Source: Glandiceps talaboti
Lineage: Eukaryota; Hemichordata; Enteropneusta; Spengelidae
Reading direction: 5' to 3'
Length of the DNA: 64,000 nucleotides
Assembly: GCF_964340395.1 (NCBI RefSeq)
Contig: NC_135559.1
Span: forward strand, 13,676,759 to 13,740,758
The notes below the pieces were generated by a model. It worked only from the letters and a program-made list of their open reading frames with translations. It searched no databases and was not told the origin of the DNA. The position numbers and the translations under genes were made by a program. Shown here piece by piece: positions 31,262 through 53,000 of the stretch; the stretch's first letter is position 1; each line of letters begins with the position of its first letter.

Positions 31262-38219
<6,958 letters not shown>

Positions 38220-38299
38220 CTGAAAAGAGAAAATTTGTAATAAAGTGCACTGAAGAATAAAACATTTTACAATTGGAAAGTACTGGTGATAAAAAACTC

Positions 38300-38655
38300 A
38301 CAGTGTTTAAAAACTTTTCAGTTTCCCAAGGATGTAGTGTTCACCCGACTTTTCACAATCACTCACCCAGGTCACTAAGAGAGCGAATTTTTTAATTCAA
38401 ATTAATAGTAAAAAAAGCCCCAAGACTTGAGGAAGTGTAATTGTCTAGCACCTAGCTAAAATACCAGTACAGATATAGTGTGTATCGTATGACAGAATAG
38501 ATTGACCTTAGATGTGAGGTCACCCCTCTGACGCCATTAATTGAATAGCTAATTAGCATAACAAAGGTCTGGAACTCTTCAAGTCAGTGTGTATGACCAC
38601 TGTTTCCTTTCACCAAGGCTATGATTTAGTAGAATAAACTGCATTGTTACAACAT
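38300..38655 (+). repeat. Dispersed repeat family A, copy 3
   Basis: About 350 bases aligned with 17370-17760, including TAATTGTCTAGCACCTAGCT, ACAGAATAGATTGACCTTAG and AGAATAAACTGCATTGTTAC. It lies directly upstream of the first visible exon of the minus-strand myosin, where MyTH4 exons would be expected. Confidence 0.85.
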
Positions 38656-40135
38656 ACCCCCCCCCCCCTCAGCCTCCAGAGCAGCTGCAACAAGTCAGTT
38701 AGATCCTATATAAATAGCCACCCGCACCCCATCTCACCCCATATTTCATATTCTGCAGTGAATTATCTGGACACATCTACTCTTGCTCAACTGTTCTCAT
38801 TTGCATGCAAAAAAAAATACACAAAACATTTTGAGTAAAGTCTTTATTCCTGCTCAAACACTAAAAGATACAGAAGATGTCAACAATGCAAACAACAACT
38901 AAAATGAAATTGTCACTGATGTGTTTACTGAACTGTCCTAAGCATATTGCAATACCATACACTGTTTCCACTTCCTGTTGGCATCCATTCCTGAAGACTT
39001 TCTTGAACTCAATGTGCCTCTGGTAGTGGTGTAAAAAATCTTCCATTCCATGTGTCGACATACAGGAATACCTCTTGTATTACCAACTGCATTATAGAGA
39101 TATCAGCCCACTCAAGATCAAATGAGGTTTCTAGCAAATCATAATTTCCCCGAACTGATTTTTATCATCATATTATTACTGACACCAGCAAAATTGTAAA
39201 ATGAAAAATGAGCAAAATACAGTACAACATTTGAAACACTTGTAGCAAATTTTTTGACAAAATGTTGTGAATATTTCTTTCAAAGTCAATCAGACCATAT
39301 TAAAGTGCGATAGTGAACTTCTTTTGGCAGGTATGTGTCAAAAACTCAGGGCTTCCACCCCTCATTATATGACACATAATCACCCAAACTCCTAACTACC
39401 ACAAAGTTTTAAGTATATTAATAATAATATCTGTATTTTTATTTCTTTTCTAGGCCTCCAGCTGATATACAATGAAAGAAATATAGATAAAAGTCAGTCA
39501 TATAGCTTAATTCATCTGAATACTAGTATTACATTATCTTACTTGTATTATGTCTCACTTTGTTTAAATGCATTGTATGCAAATTTACATAATGATGTCA
39601 GAAGTTCAGGTTTTTTTGTTATCATCAGTCTTATGAAGTTATTAAAATTTGGTTTGGCTATGAATTCTATTGGGGGATGAGTTTTTTTCCTAAATTGTCG
39701 TAGAAGGAAAGTATTAAAAGTGATATCCACTTTCTACATAACTACTGTCACAAATTTTACAAATTCTATTCCATGGGTCAATGTTATCTCACCTTCTCAA
39801 TCACTCGTGTTAAAAAATACATTTCACATGGAAATTAGAAATGAACTGTTGACTATTTTTTGTTAGATTTCATTCCATTGCTGGCGATGACTTCATGTAA
39901 TATTTAGGTGAGAAATGGCAACTCTGTCCATTGTGCACCAACAAAGCTAGCTGTGATACGAGGCAATCATTTTGACTTAAATCCATTGATCAATCGAACA
40001 AGTTTATAATGCACTAACTCTAGTTCTGTTACATGGTGCAATAAAAAGGGTCAAGCCACACTGACTGTTGGGTTGAACAGATGTGTCTTCAAGTTTGACG
40101 TGAGCAGTCTATTCTATTTTTATTTGTATAATACA
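38656..40135. other. Region between the TPR-SGNH gene and the minus-strand myosin
   Basis: No MyTH4 or motor-type exon and no exon-like block with clear splice sites was recognised. AT-rich. Confidence 0.45.
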
Positions 40136-40144
40136 TTTGCCACA

Positions 40145-41095
40145 TAAGTTATCTATTCCAGATTTCTATATTATGATTACCACATGAAATGAGTTATCTA
40201 TTCCAGATTTCTATATTATGATTACCACATGAAATGAGTTATCTATTCCAGATTTCTATATTATGATTACCACATGAAATGAGTTATCTATTCCAGATTT
40301 CTATATTATGATTACCACATGAAATGAGTCATCTATTCCAGATTTCTATATTATGATTACCACATGAAATGAGTTATCTATTCCTGTTTGCTATATATGA
40401 TTACCACATGAATGAGTTGAGTTATCTATTCCTGATTACTATATATGATTACCACATGAATGACATGAGTTATCTATTCCTGTTTGCTATATATGATTAC
40501 CACATGAATGACTTGAGTTATCTATTCCTGATTTCTATATATGATTACCACATGAATGACTTGAGTTATCTATTCCTGATTACTATATATGATTACCACA
40601 TGAATGACTTGAATGGTCTATTCCTGATTGCTATATATGATTACCACATGAATAACTTGAGTTATCTATTCCTGATTACTATATATGATTACCACATGAA
40701 TGACTTGAATGGTCTATTCCTGATTGCTATATATGATTACCACATGAATGACTTGAGTTATCTATTCATGATTACTATATATGATTACCACATGAATGAC
40801 TTGAATGGTCTATTCCTGATTACTATATATGATTACCACATGAATGACTTGAGTTATCTATTCCTGATTACTATATATGATTACCACATGAATGAATTGC
40901 CTATTCATGATTTCTATACATGATTACCACATGAATGACTTGAGTGGTCTATTCCTGATTTCTATACATGATTACCACATGAATGACTTGAGTGGTCTAT
41001 TCCTGATTTCTATACATGATTACCACATGAATGACTTGAGTGGTCTATTCCTGATTTCTATACATGATTACCACATGAATGACTTGAGTTGTTGA
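40145..41095. repeat. Tandem repeat of about 45-57 bp, about 19 units
   Basis: Units contain TATGATTACCACATGAA, GTTATCTATTCC and ATTTCTATAT, with a gradual change from TCCAGATTTC to TCCTGATTACT types. The 184- and 67-codon open frames reflect unit length. The array ends about 50 bp from the stop codon of the TPR-SGNH gene. Confidence 0.93.
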
Positions 41096-41142
41096 TTCTC
41101 TGTTTTATTTTCTTCAATGTATGATCACAAGGGATAAAATGA

Positions 41143-43672
41143 TCAACTATATTTCTGGTTGATAGCTTGTTCCAGTAGTGTTAAATAAGAAGGATGCAAG
41201 TGTGTTTGATCCAGATCTGGGGGAAAAACAAAAAAACCTGTTAGAATTTTTGTTTACTCAACTGTTTACAGGGGGTGTCACTACTATTTGTATTTGAATA
41301 GGTGGAAGAGGTAATGCATGTGTATCATTTAAATATAGAATGCACTTCCTGACATATGTCCCTGAACGTCAAAGTTCTTAAAATCTTTCCAAATATTGTC
41401 ATGACAGCTTGTTCCCTCATCCTTTTGGAATAATAACAGGAATGTTGGGGTCTACCATCTTGTATTTCAAGGAAATCGACAATCTGTTATTTTCCCATAG
41501 AGTTAATAACAAGGTATTCAGTGGCCATATTGGATTCAGCAGCCATATTGGATTCGGCGGCCATATTGGATTCTAAAATGACTTAATTTTGATATCATTT
41601 TGACCTTTATTTCACAAATCTGTGCAGTGACCCCTGATTTTTTTTCTTGATTTTAACTGAGATTAGGGTGGAGTTTTCTTGAACAAAATAACAAAACTTT
41701 AAGATGTTTATTTGCGAGGCACATACTCCATTAAAAACTCAACTTGCCATGGATTATTACCCCGGTAGTTGAACCTTGGTTTTCTAAGATAGACACAATC
41801 TAAAAACTATTGTACCAACATGTTGATACAACAGTGATAAGCTATTGAATGGACGTTGGTTTAATTATAGTCTTAGTAGGGAGACGTCTCTGAAAACTAG
41901 TCTATTTAGAGTTCCATGAACTTGCAGTGCTGTTTTGGGACTTCCAATGTTTACACTATGTTGATCACAGGGTGATTAGAATCACACAACAGAGGAACTG
42001 CTATAATCCACCTCTTTAATCTACCACATTGAAGAACAATAGATTTAGTTTGCATCTATCATAGTAAACAGAAGGTTGGATTACCAGTGTCATATTATGG
42101 ATAGCAATAACTTTAACTTACAATATTGAGGGTCTAAGTCTTTCCTATCGTGAGACACCAATTCACCGACAAAATCTAGCCATGACAACCCAGGCATGCT
42201 ACGTACAGCTTCCTCTAAGGCTAAGTTGAATCTCATGACCATGGTCCTAGTCATGTCAAGTACTGGGTTGACTGGATGTACAAAGATACGTAGGTTATAC
42301 AGAGATTTCAGTTTCTTCATCACTTTCAGATAGATGTCAATTACCTTGGCGATACCGTCTTCCATATTCTGTAAGATAGATGTTTTATATTACTCAGTAC
42401 ACCTAGATATCTTCATCACTAGAAAATTTGGCGTCATTGCAGTCTTCAGTTCACAAACTAATTACCAGACTGGTACATTGTGTTCATCTACAAGAAGACA
42501 TTTTAGTCACTACTTATTTTTACTAATTACCAGACTGGTACATTGTGTTCATCTACAAGAAGGCATTTTAGTCACTACTTATTTTTACTAATTACCAGAC
42601 TGGTACATTGTGTTCATCTACAAGAAGACATTTTAGTCACAACTTATTTTTACTAATTACCAGACTGGTACATTGTGTTCATCTACAAGAAGGCATTTTA
42701 GTCACTACTTATTTTTACTAATTACCAGATTGGTACATTGTGTTCATGTACAAGAAGACATTTTAGTCACTTCTTATTTTTACTAATTACCAGATTGGTA
42801 CATTGTGTTAATGTCCAAGAAGGCATTTTAGTCACTACTTATTTTGGTATTTTTGTTGTCCAGTGAAATAAGTGAAAATAAGTCTTTCGCAAAACTTTCC
42901 AGGTTTACAGTACATTGCACACAAGCCGAGTTGAACACATTTGAACAAGAAAATATGGGATTTATACCCAGGCTGTATTACATCACACCAATACATGCCT
43001 ATAACATTCATTCCATGGTGCTTGAAATGTGAGTCAAAACATATTAAATACTCCACCATGTTTTCATATATTATGCATGTGCAAGTGCAAGTAGAACTAT
43101 ATCATTCTCCAATATTTCTCCTCATTCAGCTTGTAGTAATCTAAAGATTTTAGCATTTCTCATCTTCTTAAAGTAGCAAGGCCCCTTAGGACAATCATTC
43201 TTTTTCTTGGCTGAAGGATTCAAAATATTGAGGTACATGATATGTCTAATAGTCCCTCTAGTTCAGGTATATAAAGGTCCCGAAATAGACAAAGTGCTCA
43301 TAAAAGTGCTCAACACTCACTTTGTCGAAAAAGGCAAATTTGGGACCTTTACATACCTCTCTAGTTGGTGTCTGAATGTCCAAGAGATACTAACATACTT
43401 ACATCATATTTACACTTTTCCACTGCAAAGAGGATGCCCTCTCTACAATCAATTTCTCCCATATTAAATATCACAGTGGATCTCTTGGGCACTACTTTCA
43501 TCATGGAAAAGAAGCTTTCCTTGGGATAAAACACTCCTTCCGGTCTAAGATGCCATATTTTACATCCTGTGGCTAACAATGGATGTATGGTGTGTGGCGA
43601 ACCCTGTAAAGGAAATATGGGGAGATAGAATAAATTAAACAGAATAATAGTGAAGTAACAAGAATCCAATGG

Positions 43673-43725
<53 letters not shown>

Positions 43726-46700
43726 GATCTCTAGTTTTAAGTGTACAAACCCTCTTGAAAGATCCTCAGTCCCATAATCTTGATCATTTTTCATTTTGAA
43801 GCTAAATTATCGTACCCCGGTAAAAGGATGCCTTAATATGCCATACTGTAGTTCTGGCCATTTCACACACACATACATATAAATATGACTTTATTCCCAG
43901 ATACAAAATAATAATACAGGTTCGTGAAGAGTATGTTAACATAAATAAATGGGAAAGGGGATCGAAAAGACATTGCAAGAGATTTCACAAAATTAGGGCT
44001 AAAATTTGGTCATGGCAACTGATTATATGCCAATACAAGCTGTGAACAAAGTGTGTATAAAAGGGTATTACATTTACTGTCGTGAGGCATGTTTTGATTA
44101 CTACCGATAATAAAACAGTTCAATGGGAACATGACTGCATTTAGGGGAGACATCCATGATGGGAACAATACAGAAAATAAATGGTCTATATGCTACAATA
44201 CTCAACTACTTTAGCCCTCTCTTTGGGCCCCAAAACGGCTTGTGAACAGCACTCCCAGCAGCCAAATCACAACATTTTTTATCACGATAACCAGAATACG
44301 GCATATTGTAAATTACCTTATATTCAATGGTTCTCCATGCTGGTGTCAAGCAATGACTATCAGAGGCAAAGTAGATAAATTTTGGATTCTGTGGTAATGG
44401 GTACATGTTGATGGTCATCAGTTGACTTATGGTGGCATAGTATGCTGCTTCATTACGTATCAATGTTAAATGTAAGTCACGGCCTTTGTGGCAAGGATCT
44501 ACAATGGTACAAAAATACACCTGTTAGCTTTAAAATCAGAGTAACTTAGTACTATGTATAACCTGTCAAGTCATGGCCCTTATAGCACAGATCTATATGG
44601 TACAAAAATATACCTGTTAGCTCTAAAATCAAAGTAACTTAGCATTGTGTATAACCTCTCAAGTGTAAGTCACGGCCCTTGTAGTAAGGATCTACATGGT
44701 GCAAAAAACCACTCGCATGTTATAAAACATGGAATAAAGAACAGACATGTCAAAATCAATTGCAAAGTACTGAATGTAGTGGTTTCATTACAAATCATGG
44801 ACCATGTAAGAAATAAATAAATGTCTTGTATTTGTACAATCGTGATTTTACACATCCTAACTGGTAAATGTAAATTTGTAGAGATCCTGAAATAAGTAAT
44901 TTTCCAGAAGGTAGACAATATAAGATGAGTTCACCTACCCAACAGTCTATTAATGCCATGTAATAGACGAGTGGAACCTTTTATAAATAAAATTTTAACC
45001 AAGGTGAATAGAACTGCTAGAAGATAGAGTTCATCATCGGTGTAGACTCTATCCTCTGGGTGGACTACGGTGATGACAATGCCAGACATACCAGGGGAAG
45101 CACCTGATAAGGAATAATTGAGATGAAAATGACAGTTTTGAGGTTCTATTTTGAGGAGGTAATGAAAATTATAAAATATGCCACTGAGGGTGCTATTTAG
45201 GTAAAACCTAAATACACAAGAATGCCACAAGAGGGCGCTGTTTACAGAAAACTGAAATACACAAACTTGCCACATGAGAGTATTTAGTAAAACTTAACCA
45301 GAAAATATTGCAGAGGGTGCTATTTAGGCAAAAAAGAAAAAAAAAACTTTTCTCAAGTATTGTGGGCTGTTGAAGACAGCTTTGTTTCTTCATAATATAA
45401 TTCCTTCAATCATTCCAAAATATACCTTTCAGAAGAACAATTCTATTACCCCTCCATTCTATGGAAAATTCTGAAACATTTTCTTTAATGTATTGCCTGC
45501 AAATTGCATATCTACTGGTAATATGAAATAACGGAAAAAATTAGAATTACCAAAAAAGATTTATAATGCAACTGTTCTCTTCAAATGAATCAAATTCAAC
45601 ATGCTATGACCAAAGACATGTTTAATATTTAGACTCATAAAACTGCCGAGGGATCACTGCATGAGCTTTTAATAACACAGTAGGGAATCCGATAGACTAG
45701 AAGATCCATTTTGCTTACATGGAGGAGAGAGTGAGTGGTTACATAGGCAGATCAAGGATGATCTCCGGTCTAGGAATCCAAACGCATACTATTGGGGTAG
45801 CATAATAAACACGAGGTGAAAGGTAGATATAAGGACAAAAATCTGAACTGAAGCTTACCATTTAAATATATATCACTCTTGACACACTCAATCAAAGGCA
45901 CAAAACTGGAACACTGAACACCTGCCACATTCAGAGATTTGTTCTCTTTTAAATACAGTCTAGGGGGGAAAATTACCATGAGAGAAACAGTTTAGCTTCT
46001 GGTCCTACCAACATCTACGCTAATATTTTACAACCCCAAATACAGACCAAGAAACTTGGCAAAATTTACGAGTTGCATGAACATTTAAACATAACTTTCA
46101 CTAAACTCACTAACAGTAAAATAATTGGGGAACTCCCAATCAGATCAATTTCACACTAAACATGAAATATGCCTTGGAAATAAACTGTTTAAAAAACTTT
46201 TGCTGGTACTTTAATGAACAAAACACAACTCCATTCTCAGCTAAAATCAAGGAAAAAAATCAGGGGTCACCAAACACAATTTGTAAATAGAGGTCAAAAT
46301 GTCATCAAAATTTAGTCATTTTAGAATTCAATATGGCCACCATCCAATATGGCCGCCAAACACCGTGTTTACTATGGGAAATGAAAGATTGTTGATTTCC
46401 TCCAAAACAAAACAATGAACCCCAAATTTCTTTTATTTCAAAAATACAAGAAGCAAGTTTCCATATGGAAAAGTTTGGCGCGATTTTGAGAACTTCAACT
46501 TTCAGTAAATTTTGTCCCCGAAGTGCAATCTACCTTAATATCTAATACTGGAAGAAATAAATTGTAAAAAGAGTCTCTGATGTAGTAGTTCAAAACAGAC
46601 ATTTCATGCAAGAGCTAATTGTCAATGTCTAATATCCATTGTCATTATATTGATTTAGAAATATTTTCAATATATGATTTTTATTTTATCAAGATGGGAT

Positions 46701-49700
46701 TACATGATTATATGGGGTGTCACAATAATATGGTATCTGGTAGGGTGACATGATATATGGTATCTGGTAGGGTGACATGATATATGGTATCTGGTAGGGT
46801 GACATGATATATGGTATCTGGTAGGGTGGCATGATATACGGTATCTGGCAGGGTGGCATGATATACTGTATCTGATAGGGTGGCATGATATATGGTATCA
46901 GGTAGGGTGGCATGATATACTGTATCTGGTAGGGTGGCATGATATATGGTATCAGGTAGGGTGGCATGATATATGGTATCAGGTAGGGTGGCATGATATA
47001 TGGTATCTGGTAGGGTGACACAATATATGATGGTATCTGGTAGGGTGACATGATATATGGTATCAGGTAGGGTGGCATGATATACTGTATCTGGTAGGGT
47101 GGCATGATATATGGTATCAGGTAGGGTGGCATGATATATGGTATCAGGTAGGGTGACACAATATATGATGGTATCTGGTAGGGTGGCATGATATATGGTA
47201 TCAGGTAGGGTGACACAATATATGATGGTATCTGGTAGGGTGACATGATATATGGTATCTGGTAGGGTGGCATGATATATGGTATCAGGTAGGGTGGCAT
47301 GATATATGGTATCAGGTAGGGTGGCATGATATATGGTATCAGGTAGGGTGACACAATATATGATGGTATCTGGTAGGGTGACATGATATATGGTATCTGG
47401 TAGGGTGGCATGATTCACGGTATCTGTTAGACTAGACATATTAGTGAATACAGTGAGCTCAGAGCGTTAGAGACCCAATGTTACATCATAACCATACGAG
47501 GTCTTACTCAGGAAGAGAGAGTTGTAGTCATCATTGCTCACTGAGACATCAATAACTTGTCTGCTAATTTCGTCTCAAATATTAATAAGATGAAATTTTG
47601 GATTCAGGATGTTACTGTTAGAGGTAGCAGCAATGTAGATAGACAAACAGATCAGCTGTTGTGGGTGCGGTCTTATCTCCATTTCCCCAACTTTGCCTAT
47701 TAGGACAGGCTGATAAGACTGATAGTGATAATAATCATAGTCTACAGCAATGTAAAGACTGTTTAATATCAGTTACCCACATTGCATAATATAGAAGGAA
47801 GTAGGCAGGAGAGGGATGCAGATTGGAATGGCTGGATCGTAATTTTGAATGTGTCGAAATATTACCAATGTATGCTTTTATAAATTCAACAACTGGAGAG
47901 AAGTGGAAAGTTAGGGGAGGGGTGGGGTGTAGATGGGTATGTCTGAAATGTTCAATGTAAAAAATATGTTCAAGTGCACATGAAAAGCTATTTGTTACAA
48001 TCATAATAAGATGATCAAATCATTTGAATAAACCTTTGTAAGTATAATTGTTAATATTTCGAAAAACCATAAATATCTTGTGAACTTCCCGAAATGGGCC
48101 TTTATAATGATAAACACAGACTTATTGATATTCAGTTAAAAGTAGAGTAACCATGGTAACATACAATGCCATTTCCACAGCTTCTTGATGTCTGTTTTGT
48201 ACTTCATACAAATGCATCAGATTCAATAGTGGTCTTGGATTCTCAGGTTCTACATCTACAGCTCTTTGTAGGATCTTGGTGGCTTCTGGTATGGCTGTAA
48301 AATTGAGAAAAAAATACGATGTAACTCCAAGTCTGTAGCTTTGATGTAGTATTACATACAACTCAGCCGGCATGAAAGTATGTAATTCTAGTTGAAGCAT
48401 CTTGGTTGCTTCTGGTATGGCTGTAAAATTTAGAAAACTATGATGTAATTCTAGGTCTGTAGCTTTAATATTGTATTAATTTAAATACAACTCATTGTAT
48501 TTGTAGAATCTTAGTTGCTTCAAGCTGTAAAATTAGATAAATCTAATGTAACTGTGAGTCTCTATACCTTCAACCTAGTATTAAACCTCAATATTCAAAT
48601 CCATCAGGGGATGAGCCATACCGGTTAAGCATGGCCATTCTTTTGTTTTTAGGAACTCTTTGCCAGACAGCTGGTCAAACCGACAAATTTTATTTTTTTC
48701 GTAATCCTGATCCAATGCTTGTCAGTACATCTGTTAGGGCCAGCAATGAAAATGAGCTATTATGGTGGATGTTGACACAAATGAGCTGTTATGTTAGGGG
48801 GTCTAACCCTACTTCTAGACCCCCTAGCTTGAATACAAACTGTGTCATTCTGTTGTACAATCAGTCCACTGTTCTACATTCCTGCCCATCTATTTCTAAA
48901 GAAGCCTGATAAACATACAGTGTGAATGAATTATAAATCCATGTATTTGTGTTGAGTGGAATATTAAAATGAATGGATGAAAAAAAATAAGAATAAAACA
49001 CGACTTTACAAGCAGTTTTTTTATAGAGAATGAATGATCTCCATTTTTAGAGACAGCATTTCTACTAGATGGTGATGTCTGTATCTAAGAATGGAGCCAT
49101 CCTTTCCCTCATATTTAGGGGGTAATAATACATTTCCTCCATGGTTCTTCATAACTTCCTTTTGCCTGGCTTACATGTATGCTTCATTTCTGAGAACACA
49201 TTTCTTGTACAGGACTATGTCTGTATCTAAAAATGGAGGCATCCTTTCCCTGATGTCCATCAACAAGGAAGTAATAACATTGTTACACCCTTTCCTGGTT
49301 CTTGATGGCATTTTGACATTATACATATAATCCACAGAGGGTTACTTTCCATAGTAAGATTTGTTGCAAATGTACATCATTTTCTTGTCTACTTTAATAC
49401 ATGTAAACACTAAACTGTGTCATTACATAGGTGAGTATCTGGAGAGTTGGAGGCGAGTTAGAATGATTAGTTCTTTAGAAAGTCTGAAGAGCTAGATTAA
49501 CTTTAGTGAGAGCTTGGATATAATATTTATATGGTGGAATGGTCCCAATTCTCACATACAGCAGTCCTGTCTGTATATATTCTTAGAATGAAATTATCCA
49601 AATTTTCATTTCTGTGGTTGTGTAACATTCCATCACTTTTGTTACTGAGTTGTGATTAGTTATTATTACCATTGTTAAAATCATCTATATATGCATGAGT

Positions 49701-49950
49701 CCATGTTATGGTAATTAAGTATATGAAATGATATGTTTTCACTGCTGACCTTTGACCATTTTTTCTACCACCAATAATCATCATAAGGGTAAATAGTCTT
49801 CCAGCGAGGATTTGTTTCAAGTGGCACAGTCTTCAAGTACTATTAAGACATTCCATCCATCTCAGCTCAACAAACTATTCTTTTTTTCACTCACTCACTC
49901 ACTCACTCACTCACTCACTCACTCACTCACGCACGCATGCTCACACTCCC

Positions 49951-50026
<76 letters not shown>

Positions 50027-53000
50027 TACTTTATTAACTTTCTCTCTTCCTTTCACCACCTGTCTGTCTCCCCCTCTCTCCCTCATGTCTCTCCCACTCT
50101 CTCTCTCTCTTTCCATTGCAAGGTGTTTGTAAAGCATGGAATGCTGACTGAAATCAGAGACAGCAGACCACATTATCTGCCTGTCTGTCAGTTTTTATCA
50201 CTCATCCTCCCTCTCACCACCTTCTGTCTCTCTCTCTCTTTCCATTACAAGGTGTTTGTAAAGCATGGAATGGTGACCGTCATCAGAGACAGCATATCAC
50301 ATAATGTCCCTGTCTGTATCTGAGGATGGAACCCATTCCATCTTCATTGCTAAGAAAATTAATAAACTAGACAACAAAACTAGATCTCTAGTCAACCATT
50401 GTCAACATCATAGCAGAGCTAGATTTGTGTGTCTCTCTATTATTTTTCTTACCAACGATGGTTTACAGTACACTTGCCATGCGCTGAATTATAACGATAA
50501 AATGGTCATTTTCATTCTTCCCTTGGATCATACTATAGGAGGATTACAGTATAGTTGATATGCTGTAGATTGTCAACAACTGTGAAATGCTCCTGCTCTA
50601 TTCCTTACTTGGATCATACTAGAGGCGATAGTTGGCATGCTATGAACTGGTAAATTACGATAAAGAACTAACTTTCATCTCTTACTTCGATCATACTAGA
50701 GGTGATAGTTGGCATGCTAAGAACTGGTAAATAACAATAAAGAACTATTATTAACTTTCATCTCTTATATCGATTGTTACTAACGGTGATAGTTGGCATG
50801 CTACCGATAACAATAAAATGATAATTTTCATCTCTTATCTGGATCGTACAAATGGTGATCACATAATTATTAGTAGGAGTGACAGATTAGCCATTGTGGG
50901 CACGGTCTAATCTCCCTTTCCCCAAAAGGCCAGGCTGATAAGCCTGAACTGATGACTTCATTACAGTTTAAACTATGAGACGCTCCATCTCCGTTCTTTA
51001 CTTGGACCATGTACTAATGGTAGTCATATCTTGTAAAACATCATGTGAGTTGTCGTTGAAAGATGATGTAAATACTGAATGCAACCATCTTCCGATACTG
51101 CTTTGTTCATTTATCTTTAGCAATATCAAATGATAGTAATCATCCAGTCTTTTTTATTATTATTACAACTCATTCCGTGTTTGCAGTTCTTGTCATATCT
51201 GTGTCATCATTACACCTTGATGCAATTCTTGTTCTTGTGATGTATTCACTGTTTTGACTAACTCTGCTTCCGTTGTTCATGCAACTTATTCTCTTCATCA
51301 TCACAAAACAAGTCACTCTTATCCTGTTGTGTCATAATTACCATAATATATTCAGTTCTTGTTGTCATTCTCGTCACATATTCATATAATTGTATCATGT
51401 GATCTTCAGAACTTGATTATGGTCTTGTTCTTGTTACGTATACATCTGTTTTGACTAATTCTGCTCCCACTTTTCACACAACGTTCACTTAATTATTACA
51501 ATATAAGTAATTTTTTATCCTGTTGTGCCATTATTACCTCATAGCGACGTCTCATTGTATTTACACAATCACTACGATTAATAGGCCTTTCCAAAATTTG
51601 CCATGGTGGCGCTCTACTTCCTGTCTGTGTGTACCTTGGGGGTATATATGGTATAGGTTACTCAGTTAATGATAGAGCACTGCTGCTTTCGTTGATGTCA
51701 GAACAATACAAAAAACACCCCTGATTTATACTTCTACAGAATACAAGGAACAAAGCTCTTAAGAAACAGTACTATGAAGTGATAATGCCCCCAATTTGAG
51801 TGAGGGTGCTGTATTCTCAATTTCCCGGCTGTTTGCAGTCTGCAATGGCCTATTCAGTTCCTGCTGTTCTTTTTGTTCATATTCCCACAGCCACTCACAA
51901 TTAAATTTTTTTCTTGTCATTCCTATCACATAGTCACACAATTGTTGCAATTTAAGTCGTTCCAATTGTTCTATTAACATATTAGTACAAATTTCAACTA
52001 ATTCAGTTCTTTAGGACCCATTGTTCTTGACACTTACTCACGCAATATTTATGATTAATTCTGTTCCTGGGAATTGTTTATGTCGCATGTTCACACAATC
52101 TTTACTACTCAGTTCTGCTTGTCAAATATTTATGCCATTATTATAACTTTATCTTTTCATGTTTTTATGTATCACGCAATTATTATAACTGATTCTGTTC
52201 TGTTGTATTTACCAAATTCACATCATTACAATTAAGTTTATTTTGATTTTGTTATAGTTATTTGGGAAATAAACTGAATTACTGAATTGCACACATACCA
52301 TTACGAATTTCCACTCTTCTTTCAGCAATAATCCCAATGCCCTGTAGTATAATATTTCATTTGTTTTGCCCTTGTCTTCATTTTTTTTACATAAAAGAGA
52401 AGGCTCATCTAAACAACACCTATTTTATTCAAAACCTCTTTTCTGTTCCCAGGATCCCTAACTCTAACCCACATTTTTTTTAGTATGACTTATTTCTATA
52501 TGTTTTATGCAACTCACCTCCAAAATCTCGTAAATTGTTACCCAGGAATGACAAAGCTGTGAATGAATTCCATGCATCATGAATTTCACTGCAAATACAA
52601 AAATACAAATTGAATTAAAACAGGTTTCCATTGCCTCAAGTTATTGCTCCATTACTGTAAAATACAGTCATGGGTGAATCTGTAATAGTCTCCACTACTC
52701 ACTAGAAAAGTCTATCAGAGCTTCAGCCATGGTTGTATTAATATTATAGTCTATTTCTGACCTTATACTTTATACTTATTGTTTATTGATTTCTTTCCTT
52801 ATAAATAGATTATATATTTTAAGAGTAGCTTTTCTAATTTTCTGATGTGACAACTATAAATGTTGGTTTGGCCTGTGACCATGTGCGTCATTATACATTG
52901 TATCCACATAACAAAGGCTATGTCACTACTGGTAGTATCACCCACTTGTGTAATCTACCATATGCAGCAACAATAATTTTAAACCATCATTAACCAGAGA

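Noticed and set aside
38861-39061. Minus-strand 66-codon ORF between the two minus-strand genes
   Set aside because: Checked as a possible last exon of the TPR-SGNH gene, but the true last exon with [10 protein letters not shown] is at 41216-41143. It also does not match MyTH4.
40369-41095. Plus-strand frames of 184 and 67 codons
   Set aside because: Tandem repeat translation, with abrupt ends where the unit length changes.
46689-47439. Two 240-codon minus-strand frames (YIMPPYLIP type)
   Set aside because: 27-bp units stay in frame by divisibility; no coding context.
51759-51980. Minus-strand 73-codon ORF in a TPR-SGNH intron
   Set aside because: No splice sites in phase with neighbouring exons and no recognised motif; it lies in a diverged repeat region.
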